Shown here: positions 8,741 through 18,659 of the stretch, one piece after another
Position numbering within the stretch: the first letter of the stretch is position 1
How the letters are laid out: each line of letters opens with the position of its first letter
NCBI RefSeq assembly: GCF_004152935.1
Contig: NZ_SETE01000002.1
Location: forward strand, 62,001-126,000
Reading direction: 5' to 3'
Length of the DNA: 64,000 bases
Source: Brumimicrobium glaciale
GTDB taxonomy: Bacteria > Bacteroidota > Bacteroidia > Flavobacteriales_D > Crocinitomicaceae
Notes under the pieces: generated by a model
Database searches by the model: none
Told to the model about the DNA's origin: nothing
The model's input: the letters and a program-made list of their open reading frames with translations, nothing else
Program-made: the position numbers and the translations under genes

Positions 8741-11700
8741 ATGACTACTTCGAAAACTTACATCTTTAAACTCAAGACTACTTTGAGTTTGTTATTTGTT
8801 TTAATAACTCAGACTTGTTTGTCTCAATTTGAGTTTATGGGTACAATTCCTAACGACAAAAGAGGTAATTTTCATTTGAATGAGAGCAATTCTGTTATTA
8901 AGACAAGCTCAGCTTTATATTATCTATCAAGAGATTATCAAAGACAGCTTTTCGCACTAAAAGAAGGACAGAAGGAACCAAAACTTGTCAAGGACTTTGG
9001 ATACGATAAAATTTACTCTACTTTTTATAGTTACGGTGAAAATGTATATTTTTTTACACAAGATGATTTCCCTGGGCCATTGAGGTTGTTTAAATGTAAT
9101 GAAAATCAAGAGGTAACAGAGATTTACAGTCAATATGTAGATCAAGGAATGAGAGATTTTCAGCAACACAATGAAAATCTTTATTATCGCACGAAACAGG
9201 ATAACTCAAATAAAATATTCAAATACAATACAGATTTAAAAGAATTGGACACGGTGTATCAAAGTAATAAAAATTTGGTATTGCTCGATGTAAATGATAA
9301 TGGAATTTTATTTTCTGAAAGACAGTTTAGTAACTTGGTCGAGCTAATATTTTTAGATCAAACAGGCAATAGAGTGGTTTTATATCAGGGAGTATTCGGA
9401 GAAAGGAGCAATCCCTATCTGCGTTCTGAGTTAATTGAATCGAGCGACAATTTCAATTGGTATTTTAGAAATGTAGACAGTGATTCAACATCTAAAACCA
9501 TACAGATAAATAAAAGTACTTTGCAAACATCCATCATAAGCGCTTCAAACATTGTAGAAATTCATCCAACAACTTCAAATCGTTTCAATGTTGTGATCAG
9601 AACAAACACAAATAATTTTTTAAACGCTGAAATGGTAAATGATTCTCTCATTTTAGGAGATCCCAAAGTAATTGTAAATGAGCAACAATCAACCTTAAGC
9701 TCATTTAATTTAGAATCTGCTAAAAATGGAATTTTCAGTATGGCTGATATAATATACGGAATTGAATTAGGTGTTGTTAATCAGGAAGATTCAATTCAAA
9801 GAATTACTGATCTAAATGAGGGAAAGTTTTCTGGTGTTCCATTTCGTTCTTGTGAAACAGGAGGACATCCTAATTATTCAGTACAAGTTTTTACGCACAA
9901 TCAAAAAGATTATGCTTTTTTGAGCAATGGCAATGATAATTACATTTATCTATACGAAGTTCGTCCAGACACATTGATTTCATTAAGCAAAGCTCCTGAT
10001 TACAATTCTGCACAAACAAGGATTTTACTTTATGATGACTATGTATATTACATAACCGAAAACAATTTTACCCAATTAAATCAGGTTTACCGATGGAAAT
10101 TCGATTCAACTATAGACACTCAACCGACAGAAAGATCATTTGATTCCCTAACTTGGTATACCGAAATTGGGAATGATAGAGAAACTAGACCATGTTCAAG
10201 TTATCAGAACGGCTTACATTCTCAAAATACTATTATTGGTGATGATGGTTCTACCTACCTTAGTTATGTAAACCTTCATTGGTCTGGTGCAGCTTTTGAT
10301 AACGTGGTTTATGACTTTGCCAGTAGAAAATCTGAAAAAAATAGGTTTTCTGATGTTTATGCGAAATACGATAAATATGGAGAACTTCAATGGTTACAAG
10401 GAATAGGAAGCACAAATAAATTATTCTATATCTACGATCAGTTTACTTTAGATAGCAATGGAGATGTTAATATATTTGGATATTTTTTTAAAAATGGATA
10501 TTTCGGACAAGATACAATCGAAAAAGATGGATCTAATAGATATTGGGCGAAACTCAATGGTGAAACAGGTGAAGTGCTCAATGTAAAGTCCCTTTATGAA
10601 ACGACATTCATAGATAACCCTGAATTTTTTAAAGTTAAAGCTGATAAAGAGGATAATTTTTATCTTACAGGAAAGTACAATAGTTATGAATTAGATTTAG
10701 TGGATACAGTGCTCATAAGTGATTGGGATCATCAAAGTTTTATTGCGAAATATGATAATGAAGGAAACTTAATTTGGGCTAGAAATGTCTTAACCAATTG
10801 GAATGACTTTATTGGTGAGATCAGAAGTATTGAACTGAATGAAGAAACAAAAGAGATTCTTGTTTTTTGTTCCCAGAATAAAACTTGGTCATGCACTACT
10901 GACAGTTGGGGAGGGGTTTTGTTAGTTTATGATTTTGATGGAAATGAAAAACAAAGGTTGGTTTTTTCAGGAAATAGCCTTCATTATAATGGCTTAGCAA
11001 CACAACTAAGTGACAATAAAATACTTGTTAAAGGACTTTCGAGTGGTGCAATTCGTTCAGACATTTATGAATTTCAAAATGATTTCAGAAATGATTGTTA
11101 TGAGGTCTCAGAATACTCTATTATTTATGATCCATTACAAAATAGAGTAGTCAGTGCAAATGTGACGACTGATAACAATGGAATGATTCCATTGCTTGTA
11201 AAGCAGGATGTTAATTTTATATACTTTATGGGTGAAGATTTTCATTCTGGAAAAGTGATGATTCAACGATATGATTTAGAAGGAAATTATAAAGGGAAAA
11301 AATTAATAAACCAAATTGCATACCAGGCTACCTTTGATGTGAAGGATAACTCGTTTGTATTGATCGGTTCAAATTTTTCGGCAGATAAAAACTATCCAAT
11401 TGCAGATATTTGGAGACATTCTGATGTACTTTCTATTTTAAAATTTGAGATTAATGATTGGGATTTAACACCTCAAACAATAAGACCAATGGACATTAGA
11501 AATATCGATGCTGATTTAGGAATCAATGTTTATCCGAATCCATTTACATCAACTTTCGAAATTAACTTCCAAGACATAGAAATGCAATTTGAGAAATATG
11601 AAATATCAAATGCAATGGGTCAGGTAATCAAAAAAGGAAATATTTTAGACCAAAACTTTTTGAAAATTGATTTAAGTGACCAGAGACATGGAGTTTATTT

Positions 11701-11755
11701 CATTAAAGTTTTTGGAGCTAACGAAAGTAAAACAGCCAAGTTGATTAAACTTTAA
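8741..11755 (+). CDS. Large secreted protein with T9SS type A sorting domain
   Basis: A 1004-residue exported protein. A signal peptide covers about residues 1-28 (cleavage near CLSQ). The last 80 residues form a type A T9SS sorting domain (INVYPNPFTSTFEI, then YEISNAMGQVI, then HGVYFIKVFG, ending AKLIKL). The middle is made of repeated beta-rich units such as YDKYGELQWL and YDNEGNLIWARNV, reminiscent of SBBP/delta-60 beta-propeller repeats around residues 530-800. It is therefore likely secreted through the outer membrane and attached to the surface or released. Substrate or partner is unknown. It stands alone and overlaps the convergent FISUMP gene by four bases at its 3' end. Confidence 0.85.
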   Translation: MTTSKTYIFKLKTTLSLLFVLITQTCLSQFEFMGTIPNDKRGNFHLNESNSVIKTSSALYYLSRDYQRQLFALKEGQKEPKLVKDFGYDKIYSTFYSYGENVYFFTQDDFPGPLRLFKCNENQEVTEIYSQYVDQGMRDFQQHNENLYYRTKQDNSNKIFKYNTDLKELDTVYQSNKNLVLLDVNDNGILFSERQFSNLVELIFLDQTGNRVVLYQGVFGERSNPYLRSELIESSDNFNWYFRNVDSDSTSKTIQINKSTLQTSIISASNIVEIHPTTSNRFNVVIRTNTNNFLNAEMVNDSLILGDPKVIVNEQQSTLSSFNLESAKNGIFSMADIIYGIELGVVNQEDSIQRITDLNEGKFSGVPFRSCETGGHPNYSVQVFTHNQKDYAFLSNGNDNYIYLYEVRPDTLISLSKAPDYNSAQTRILLYDDYVYYITENNFTQLNQVYRWKFDSTIDTQPTERSFDSLTWYTEIGNDRETRPCSSYQNGLHSQNTIIGDDGSTYLSYVNLHWSGAAFDNVVYDFASRKSEKNRFSDVYAKYDKYGELQWLQGIGSTNKLFYIYDQFTLDSNGDVNIFGYFFKNGYFGQDTIEKDGSNRYWAKLNGETGEVLNVKSLYETTFIDNPEFFKVKADKEDNFYLTGKYNSYELDLVDTVLISDWDHQSFIAKYDNEGNLIWARNVLTNWNDFIGEIRSIELNEETKEILVFCSQNKTWSCTTDSWGGVLLVYDFDGNEKQRLVFSGNSLHYNGLATQLSDNKILVKGLSSGAIRSDIYEFQNDFRNDCYEVSEYSIIYDPLQNRVVSANVTTDNNGMIPLLVKQDVNFIYFMGEDFHSGKVMIQRYDLEGNYKGKKLINQIAYQATFDVKDNSFVLIGSNFSADKNYPIADIWRHSDVLSILKFEINDWDLTPQTIRPMDIRNIDADLGINVYPNPFTSTFEINFQDIEMQFEKYEISNAMGQVIKKGNILDQNFLKIDLSDQRHGVYFIKVFGANESKTAKLIKL

Positions 11756-12753
11756 AGGTTCTTAACGCATCTGGTATACATTCCTCTGTCATTGCTATTT
11801 CCTAATATTTCTATACTGCCTCTAACATAGTCAATGGATAGCATTTGTAAGAAGCTTTCAGTTCCTTGGGTGTTTATATATGGAAAAACTGCATAAGTGT
11901 TTTTACCATAAAAATAACTTGGACCATATTCTTGATACCCGCCTGGTAGTGCTGAAAATCCAGATAAATTATTTGCAAAACCATTGGGCTGTTTCCATAA
12001 TCCTGTTCCTTCTTCCAGAGTTCCAGTAGTTTTCATTTTGCTACCTGTATATTTGTTATTTCCAAGATAAATAATAAGTTCACTCCAGTCATAATCTGTT
12101 GGCACTCTCCAACCACAAGGACAAATGTTTCTTTGGTCAAAAATGGCGTATCCATTATATAATAATCCATAGGTGTCATAATTATTGATATCAAAGTCAT
12201 AGTACAAGGACTGAGGCTCATCATTTCTGTCTAAAAACTGAGTGATATCATTTGACAACGGTATTGAATCACCATTGCAATACTTAAAAGTTTTTAGGTT
12301 TTCAACCATCCACTCCTGATTCCCTAAAATTATTGTCTCATAATTATTACCAGATGCGTCTATAACTCCATTTCCGACTTTGTAATAAGAACCGGACATA
12401 AATGACTGAATTTCTCCATAAAGCGTATCTTCATAAGTAATCACATAAGGCCGCACAAAAAACTGTGTTTCTGCGTCTACGCCAAGGTTGATAGATACGT
12501 TTTTTAATAATTTTTCATCATTTACAACCTTAAAGTTAAAGTAAGAAACTTCTGGATCAACCGTTACAATTGTTCCGCTTTCCCGAACCAAAGGACTTCC
12601 TTCCACGATCACATTGTATTTAATAATAGCGATTAACTCACTATACATAGTGACTTCAACATCAGAAAAAGTGATTGATGTTTTGATATATTCTTCTTTT
12701 TTACAAGCAGAAAAGGAGACTATTATTAGTAGCAGAAATGCAATTTTTTTCAT
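11752..12753 (-). CDS. FISUMP-domain lipoprotein
   Basis: A 333-residue lipoprotein (signal peptide, then FSACKKEEY with the lipidated Cys). Residues about 130-333 match the FISUMP (Fibrobacter succinogenes major paralogous) domain: DASGNNYETIILGNQEWMVE, then ENLKT, CPCGWRVPTDYDW, SGFSALPGGY and a final RCVKNL. The N-terminal 100 residues resemble a beta-sandwich. Such proteins are surface lipoproteins of unknown function. It is a paralogue of the next gene (12779-13762), 25 bases away on the same strand, so the two arose by duplication and are probably co-transcribed. Its last codons overlap the T9SS gene on the other strand. Confidence 0.85.
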   Translation of the reverse strand: MKKIAFLLLIIVSFSACKKEEYIKTSITFSDVEVTMYSELIAIIKYNVIVEGSPLVRESGTIVTVDPEVSYFNFKVVNDEKLLKNVSINLGVDAETQFFVRPYVITYEDTLYGEIQSFMSGSYYKVGNGVIDASGNNYETIILGNQEWMVENLKTFKYCNGDSIPLSNDITQFLDRNDEPQSLYYDFDINNYDTYGLLYNGYAIFDQRNICPCGWRVPTDYDWSELIIYLGNNKYTGSKMKTTGTLEEGTGLWKQPNGFANNLSGFSALPGGYQEYGPSYFYGKNTYAVFPYINTQGTESFLQMLSIDYVRGSIEILGNSNDRGMYTRCVKNL

Positions 12754-12778
12754 TATTTAAAATTATTGAATTTGTTAT

Positions 12779-13762
12779 TTAATTCTTCAAACAACGTATA
12801 GAAACACCATCCTTTTTAGATTGAGTTACACCATTTAGTCGAGAATTACTCCAAGTATTCTCCTTAACATAAGTGAAATTACCTGTTGCTTCTGTTTGCG
12901 TCCACCAAATTCCTGAGAATGTCAGACCAAGAAATCCTCCACTTATTTTTCCACTTGGATGTGCTGAAAAACCAATAATATCAGTAGCATTTTCATTTGC
13001 ACCATTCCAATATTGATTTCCAGTAACTTTCAATTTGTCACCTGCATCATTTCCACCTTCAACTGCTGAAATTGGATCAAGATAAACAACTAACTTATTC
13101 CAATCTTCATTTGTTGGCACTCTCCAACCATCAGGACAAACGGCACAATCTTTAACAGCATACCAATTGTATAGTTTGCCGTGTGGAACCTCATTTTGTT
13201 GATCATTATCATAAAATGCCCAAGCAGGCGTAATCGTATTTGACCATTGACTTACATCAGTAATATTTGGAATTGGAGTACCATCAGAACATGTCGACGT
13301 TCTCAAGTTTTCTGCCATCCATTCCTGATTGTTCCCTAAAATAATAGTTGAATAATTATTACCATCAATATCCGTTACACCTTGTCCAGGATTTGAAACA
13401 ATAGAGTAGGTGGTTGTGAAATTTAAATCCGTTCCATAGGAGATGTCAGTTTTATTTTCAACAAAAGCCCTAACATAATAAGTTGTTCCAGGTGTTAAAT
13501 TTGAAAGTTGAACTGAAATTGAATTATCCTCATCATCTAAAACGAAATTATCATCTTTTGTAGGAATTGGATTAAGCGACCAAGCAACACCGCTGTTTTT
13601 AATTTTAGAATTGCCATCATCAGTAATTTCTCCCTTTACCACTGCGGAATTATCTGTAATATTTACAACTTCAACGGTTGTAACTCTGGCTTTTTCTTTC
13701 TTTTTACAAGAAAACAGAAATATAAAAACTAAGGAAGTCAATAGAAGATGGTGTAATTTCAT
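12779..13762 (-). CDS. FISUMP-domain lipoprotein with Fn3-like N-terminal domain
   Basis: The start chosen at 13760-13762 gives 327 residues beginning with a lipoprotein signal peptide (MKLHHLLLTSLVFIFLFSC, lipidated Cys19). The frame is open 30 codons further upstream, but that extension would precede the signal peptide. Residues about 25-115 look like a fibronectin type III-like sandwich (NLTPGTTYYVRAFVENKTD). Residues about 120-327 are a FISUMP domain (GNNQEWMAENLRT, CPDGWRVPTNEDWNKLVVYL, IGFSAHPSGK, end SIRCLKN). It is a paralogue of the downstream gene. Function is unknown; location is predicted at the outer-membrane surface. Confidence 0.85.
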   Translation of the reverse strand: MKLHHLLLTSLVFIFLFSCKKKEKARVTTVEVVNITDNSAVVKGEITDDGNSKIKNSGVAWSLNPIPTKDDNFVLDDEDNSISVQLSNLTPGTTYYVRAFVENKTDISYGTDLNFTTTYSIVSNPGQGVTDIDGNNYSTIILGNNQEWMAENLRTSTCSDGTPIPNITDVSQWSNTITPAWAFYDNDQQNEVPHGKLYNWYAVKDCAVCPDGWRVPTNEDWNKLVVYLDPISAVEGGNDAGDKLKVTGNQYWNGANENATDIIGFSAHPSGKISGGFLGLTFSGIWWTQTEATGNFTYVKENTWSNSRLNGVTQSKKDGVSIRCLKN

Positions 13763-14147
13763 TTTGTAGTATTTTAAATTGAATTTAAGTTTGCTGCTAA
13801 AAATTAGGGCAAACTGAGTGTTTATGGTTCTAAAGTAACATAAAATATTCAAAAATGAAGTATTAGCGCAATTCTGATTGATGTAAAAAATAGAGGGTAG
13901 CGTTTGAAAAAAGTATTATTAATTTAAAATGCGAATACATTAAATATTGATGAACATGTATGAATAAAAGTAAATCAAACGAATCCTTTGATCAATTTGA
14001 ATCAGCGTGCTACCTGTTTTTTACGCAGATTAAAATGATCAAAATGATTTTAAAACTTTTTGCAATTTCCGAAATTCAGTGAAATTATTAATTGTATTGT
14101 TATTTTTATCCTCTTGATAACGGAAAATAAAACTCTACTTTTAATTC
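13763..14147. other. Divergent intergenic region
   Basis: This lies between the FISUMP lipoprotein gene (minus) and the J-domain gene (plus). It is AT-rich, has no convincing ORF or repeat, and must contain both promoters. Confidence 0.4.
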
Positions 14148-14735
14148 ATGTCCACATACTACGAAATATTAGGAATTACTGAAAATGCTGATGCAGCAGA
14201 GGTGAAGAAGGCTTTTCGAAAACTAGCTAAACAGTATCATCCAGATCTCAATTCGGCTGAAAATGCAAAAGAAAAGTTCATCGAAGTAGAAGTGGCCTAT
14301 AGTTGTTTGTCTGACAGTAAGACACGATTGGCTTATGATAGATTATTGAAGCTCCAACGAATGGAACGTGCTAATCCAAGAGTTAAACAAAAATATCAAC
14401 AAGATGTAAATCGTAAAACAAGGACAGGAACTCGTCGGGCACAATCGCATTCAAAAATGAGTTATCAGCAATACAAAAGAGATCAATTATTTAGAACCTC
14501 TTTTGCAGCTATCATCTTTAAAACGATATTTACAATAGTTTTTGGTGGACTTTTAATGTTCCTTTTTTATCAGGTTGGTTTAAAACTATACGGACCAACA
14601 TCCGAAAAATGGGGACAAAATTCGAGTGCTTATATTCTGTCCACAGTTTATATTTTTAGTTTGATTGGATTGATTTATCTCTATGAATATTTCGTGAGGT
14701 ATTTGGTAGTAGGTAGGCCTAAACGAGAAGTATAG
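14148..14735 (+). CDS. J-domain membrane protein (DnaJ-like)
   Basis: A 195-residue protein. Residues 3-66 are a J domain with the HPD motif at 31-33 (KQYHPDLN), preceded by YYEILGI and followed by AYDRLL. The J domain stimulates the ATPase of an Hsp70 such as DnaK. The linker (70-115) is basic. Two transmembrane helices follow at about 122-145 and 163-185, so the J domain is probably tethered on the cytoplasmic face of the inner membrane. It lacks the Gly/Phe and zinc-finger regions of true DnaJ, so it is a specialised co-chaperone rather than the housekeeping one. It is monocistronic. Confidence 0.88.
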   Translation: MSTYYEILGITENADAAEVKKAFRKLAKQYHPDLNSAENAKEKFIEVEVAYSCLSDSKTRLAYDRLLKLQRMERANPRVKQKYQQDVNRKTRTGTRRAQSHSKMSYQQYKRDQLFRTSFAAIIFKTIFTIVFGGLLMFLFYQVGLKLYGPTSEKWGQNSSAYILSTVYIFSLIGLIYLYEYFVRYLVVGRPKREV

Positions 14736-14750
14736 GAGGAAAGAGAAATA

Positions 14751-15003
14751 TTTAATTGGGCTACCAATATAGGTCGTTAATCCCTAATTTTAACGATGTG
14801 TTTTTTCAATAATACAGCCGATAATCGCATTAATTAATTTTATCTAGAGTTAAACTTTAGCAAAAAGGAAGAAGGGATTCCTCAGTTGTTAAAATCTAAT
14901 ATTTTCTCAACTATCGGAATGACAGTTCGTAGAGAAGTCTTTGGGGTAAAATTTGCTCAAGCTTCGCTTGAGCAAATTTTACCCCACCCAAGCCAACGAA
15001 AAC
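14751..15003. repeat. 253-bp interspersed repeat, copy 1
   Basis: The segment is nearly identical to 41873-42125, with a few substitutions. It contains a 43-nt hairpin at 14943-14985 with perfect 19-bp arms (GGGGTAAAATTTGCTCAAG and its complement) and loop CTTCG. In the other copy the loop is the reverse complement, CGAAG. It also holds GGGATTCC and CGGAATGACAG, which recur elsewhere as REP-like elements. The hairpin lies just past the J-domain gene and just past the stop of the convergent gene, so it may also act as a bidirectional terminator. Confidence 0.85.
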
Positions 15004-15006
15004 AAA

Positions 15007-17265
15007 TCACTTTATGGATTGATAATACCTTTCAAATGAAAGACAATTTGTAAGTAATTCCTCCTGAACATCAGGATAATTCGCTTTAATCTGATTGTAA
15101 TATTTATTGCTGTAATAGACGAAATCAGCGTAAGAATCATATTTATCTCTATCGAAATTCCTATTGGATTCGAATTTTATCCTAATAGACTCGCATCTGC
15201 CGGCCATTCTCAAAGTTAGGGCTTGAAAATCTTTAGATTTCGCTGCTTCTTTTGCCAAGAGATAATACTTTTTAGCATTTATGCAGGTATTGTAATCTAA
15301 ATCATCAGCGTAAATAGTGTTTTCAAAGTTTATGGACCAATAATATCGTTTCATCATCCACGAATTTCCGTGTTGCGTCATATTGAAATAACAATTCGCA
15401 ATTCCGAACAAAACCTTTGCTTTTGCATCGCCTTTGAGACGTTTACTTTGTTTGATTCGACTTTGTAATTCTTGAGCGATTTCAAGTTTCGTAAATGAAA
15501 CGGTATCTCCAACAGTTTCTTCATGACCAGAATAGAAATTCGCATAAAAAGGATTCGCTTGAAGGTAATCATCATAATTTCTTGCTTCTGAAAACCAGTA
15601 TTCATTTGGTATGATTTCCCAAACTGCAATTGATTTTTCTAGATTTTCCTCACGTAAATACTTAGTTCCAATCATGTCTAGCCAATTCAATTTGTCTTTT
15701 AAAACGAGTTCAGACAATAAAGAGTCTTTATGATTTTCTATTTTCTTCCAGCTGTTTTCAATTTCAGAAGCAGAGTAGTTCGCATCAAAATAATCGAAAC
15801 TGTCATAGTAAAAATCCAAATTATAAGCTGTTCGACCATTTGATTCATGCCAAGTGAATGAGTCATAATTACCTTTATCATTCAAGTGACTGTAAAGCAT
15901 TATGGCAGCTGATAAATCTCCATTGAATTCAAATTCTCTTCCCAAAGCAAATATAAAAGCATTCTTATTTCTATAATCAGTCTTTAAAAAGCTTTCCAAA
16001 TCATAAGATTCGAGTTTTGGAGATTTCGAATCTCTTGCTTTTAATAGCGTTAACATGTTGGATTTCCAATTCTTAAGTTCTACCGATGAAAAAGTTTCCT
16101 TTTCCAATTGTTTGATTCCATTTTTAGGATCTTTCACGATCAATGATAATATGGCAATACTTGCAGAACGAACTTCTGAATTCATGTTTATCGCAGTAAC
16201 AGAAAGCCAATCCAAAAATTCTTTTGCATACAAACGATCTTCTTCTATTCGCTCTTTCATGATTTTATCATTGATGTTATAATCATAATCATAATCTCGA
16301 ATTACAGGTTGATAAGCAGTAATCTCAGGTCCTAAAACCCAATTTTCCAATTTATTGACTTCTCGAATAACATAAAAGCTGAGCAACTCATTGGATGGGT
16401 CTAACTGATAGATTGTTTTGAGCTCATTTAAGGTTTTACCCGTTTCTCGTAAAATATACATAGCATGAACATTGGCCTTTTCATGATTGGTAGCTGCCAA
16501 ATCAAGCACTCTTTCTTGATTAATCTTAGTATTATACAAATTCCATAATCCGTTTCGTTTTGAATGCACAGAAGAAAACAATTGCGCAACTCGATAATTT
16601 CTTTGGTATGAATCTTCTTTAAAGTGGAGGCGGTGGTATTCTGCCCAACGGTCAATTGCCCATTCAGACTTCCCATCGAAATAGCGGTCATACAATTCAA
16701 TGACTTTTGCTTTATTGTTACTGTAGAAATGAAATCTTAAAGCCAAAAAAGCGTAACGTCTTTTGAGCCATTCATCCGTTGTGTTATTTGCATTTTTTAC
16801 AGCTATTTGTGCAGCTACATTTCGCAAAGAATCTTCTTGTTTATCATTCCTTTCCCAATAGTTTCCGCTATTGTTAAGATGAGAATAAGATTTAGCAAAA
16901 ACGAGGTAATCGATATAAGGCTTTCCTTTTTTATCAAGTAATGCCTTAATCATTGGTTGATTTTCTCCATCAATAACTTCTTTGCTGCTTAAACTATAAA
17001 TGGTATGAAATACAAGTTCTTTATCAACTGCTTGGTCAATTAAGTTCCACCAATCCAGCGTGTTTTTATCATTTTCGGATGAGATTTCATAATATTCAGC
17101 TGTAACATCCGCCGAATAATAAAATTCAGAAAGTCCGCCATTGTCAAACCAGCCAGGATAAAGCAAAGAAAATCGAGTTTCCTCTCCATAAGGATACCAG
17201 GGGCCACAAGCAGTTGCAAGTGTGGAACTACTTAAAAATATCAAAAACGCTATCCAGTACTTCAT
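15007..17265 (-). CDS. Large exported protein of unknown function, helical repeats
   Basis: A 752-residue protein with a signal peptide (MKYWIAFLIFLSSSTLATA, then CGPWYPYGEE). Cys20 follows a loose lipobox, so it may be lipidated. The rest is mostly alpha-helical with many aromatic residues and TPR-like helix pairs (for example WLKRRYAFLALRFHFYSNN and KVLFGIANCYFNMTQHG). I recognise no enzyme motif. It overlaps the upstream lipoprotein gene (17228-18271) by 38 bases in another frame, which implies co-transcription and possibly translational coupling. The signal peptide at its first Met supports this start despite the overlap. Confidence 0.65.
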   Translation of the reverse strand: MKYWIAFLIFLSSSTLATACGPWYPYGEETRFSLLYPGWFDNGGLSEFYYSADVTAEYYEISSENDKNTLDWWNLIDQAVDKELVFHTIYSLSSKEVIDGENQPMIKALLDKKGKPYIDYLVFAKSYSHLNNSGNYWERNDKQEDSLRNVAAQIAVKNANNTTDEWLKRRYAFLALRFHFYSNNKAKVIELYDRYFDGKSEWAIDRWAEYHRLHFKEDSYQRNYRVAQLFSSVHSKRNGLWNLYNTKINQERVLDLAATNHEKANVHAMYILRETGKTLNELKTIYQLDPSNELLSFYVIREVNKLENWVLGPEITAYQPVIRDYDYDYNINDKIMKERIEEDRLYAKEFLDWLSVTAINMNSEVRSASIAILSLIVKDPKNGIKQLEKETFSSVELKNWKSNMLTLLKARDSKSPKLESYDLESFLKTDYRNKNAFIFALGREFEFNGDLSAAIMLYSHLNDKGNYDSFTWHESNGRTAYNLDFYYDSFDYFDANYSASEIENSWKKIENHKDSLLSELVLKDKLNWLDMIGTKYLREENLEKSIAVWEIIPNEYWFSEARNYDDYLQANPFYANFYSGHEETVGDTVSFTKLEIAQELQSRIKQSKRLKGDAKAKVLFGIANCYFNMTQHGNSWMMKRYYWSINFENTIYADDLDYNTCINAKKYYLLAKEAAKSKDFQALTLRMAGRCESIRIKFESNRNFDRDKYDSYADFVYYSNKYYNQIKANYPDVQEELLTNCLSFERYYQSIK

Positions 17266-18271
17266 GATTGTATTGTTTTAATTCTTCGTGATCTAAATGG
17301 TACAAAACCACATTAATTTCAGATTGATCAATATGATTTGCTAATAATTTTGCCGCTTCTATCAAAACGGCTTCACTCACTCTTTCAATTTTAATATTTT
17401 CTCCCTTTTTGAAAAATAGATTTCCCAAAGTTGTATCCTTTGTTACGACGTAATGCAAGTGTTTTTCCGTTGACAAAGTTATTCTTTCAAGATCTTCTGG
17501 AACGGCATGAAAAACACCTTCGAACCGTTGTTGGTCAAATCTATACCCAGAAGAGTAAGTTGGAAATGCAACATCAACAGGGACCGGATAAGGTGTGTCA
17601 AAATCTATGTATTTCTTTAATTCTTCGATTTCCAGAATTGAATTTTTATCGGTGTTTTTTGATGGATTCAATAGATTATAGCACAACAACATAATCCGAT
17701 CAACTGGAGGAGTTCCCATTTGTTCTCTATATTTATAAGGATACAAACGCATGGTACAAGAAACTGTCTTTTGAGATTTTTCTTTGACCAGCTTAATCAA
17801 CTGAAAGTAGCTTTCTTGGTTTCCTTTTGACCAATCACAGTCCAATTGAATTTCTTTATAATCTCGATTTTTTGCAGAGGGTTCAAATACACGTTCATCA
17901 ATATATTTATCAATCAGAAAAACGATATTATCGGCTAATTCATTCAGTTGAATAGCACTTAATTTACTTAAAACTTCATTCTCAATAAAAACACAAGGAA
18001 CAATCTCTGCATTCGACATAAATTGATTGCGCAATTTGAAATTTGTTTTTGAAATAGGAATTGCGCCCTCTGTTTCATCGTAAGTCACTTCAAACATTTT
18101 GAGATACAAACGTTCTGCATTAAAAGATTGAAATATTTTCTGATTTATAGTGTCGACCACATTAGAACCCGATTGCCAAGCGTAAAATCCTCGGGTTACT
18201 TTTGTTTTAGAGCAGCTAGTAATGAGAAGTACTAGTGAAAGAAGTAGGAAATATTTTAAAAGAGTTTTCAA
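17228..18271 (-). CDS. Lipoprotein with TIM-barrel, glycosidase-like features
   Basis: A 347-residue lipoprotein (signal peptide ending in ITSC). The mature part has the spacing of a (beta/alpha)8 barrel: RGFYAWQSG, RLYLKMFEV, EIVPCVFIEN, EIQLDCDW, TVSCTMRLYPY, RIMLLCYNLL, and VDVAFPTYSSGYR. The QLDCDW and LLCYN strands are reminiscent of DUF3142 and family-18-like glycoside hydrolase barrels, where acidic residues on barrel strands are catalytic, but a DxxDxDxE motif is not present, so activity is uncertain. It is first in a two-gene unit with the overlapping 752-residue exported protein. Confidence 0.55.
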   Translation of the reverse strand: MKTLLKYFLLLSLVLLITSCSKTKVTRGFYAWQSGSNVVDTINQKIFQSFNAERLYLKMFEVTYDETEGAIPISKTNFKLRNQFMSNAEIVPCVFIENEVLSKLSAIQLNELADNIVFLIDKYIDERVFEPSAKNRDYKEIQLDCDWSKGNQESYFQLIKLVKEKSQKTVSCTMRLYPYKYREQMGTPPVDRIMLLCYNLLNPSKNTDKNSILEIEELKKYIDFDTPYPVPVDVAFPTYSSGYRFDQQRFEGVFHAVPEDLERITLSTEKHLHYVVTKDTTLGNLFFKKGENIKIERVSEAVLIEAAKLLANHIDQSEINVVLYHLDHEELKQYNHEVLDSVFDIFK

Positions 18272-18360
18272 GAGTAATGATTTATGTTTTAAAGGTAGTG
18301 GAAATATTTAAATTCAAAGGTCTTTCCTTCTTTTTCGTTTGTGAAAAAGCAGCTGTAATG

Positions 18361-18419
18361 GTGCGGACGATTTGCAAATCGTCCGTACGATGCGCAGGGA
18401 AATTTCATATATGAAATTT
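18361..18419. repeat. Two adjacent palindromes
   Basis: A 22-nt perfect palindrome CGGACGATTTGCAAATCGTCCG lies at 18364-18385 in halves of 11, extendable to 18361-18388 with a mismatch. It is followed by the perfect 20-nt palindrome AAATTTCATATATGAAATTT at 18400-18419. Both lie in the upstream region of the lipoprotein gene starting at 18271 and beside a candidate structured RNA. Confidence 0.7.
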
Positions 18420-18439
18420 AAGGAAAAACTATTCTCTCC

Positions 18440-18590
18440 AGCGCAAATCTCGGCTGAGGGGTAGCAGCGGCATCCTCTGACGTTTTAGTCAGAGATATAG
18501 CGAATGACCCGACCTATTCAATTCTTTGTAATGGCTTTTTAAATGGAGCTATTTTAGTTAAAGAATTGAATGGGGCAGCCCCAAAAGAAA
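18440..18590. ncRNA. Candidate structured RNA or structured repeat
   Basis: Inside the 388-base gap at 18272-18659 there are two clear stems: CTCTGAC/GTCAGAG (18475-18481 with 18488-18494), and a long stem with ATTCAATTCTTT (18516-18527) pairing with AAAGAATTGAAT (18560-18571), extended by CCT against GGG. GGGGCAGCCCC (18572-18582) can form a competing hairpin. Unpaired stretches such as GATATAGCGAATGACCCGACC look conserved compared with elements I remember from other flavobacterial intergenic regions, similar in spirit to the Flavo-1 class, but this match is from memory and the strand is unsure. The remainder of the gap carries AATTCGTAATT-type short direct repeats (18618-18653). Confidence 0.4.
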
Positions 18591-18659
18591 AGATTAAGTG
18601 CCAATCTATTTCCGAATTAAATTCGTAATTCGTAATTAACAAATTCGTAATTATTTTAA

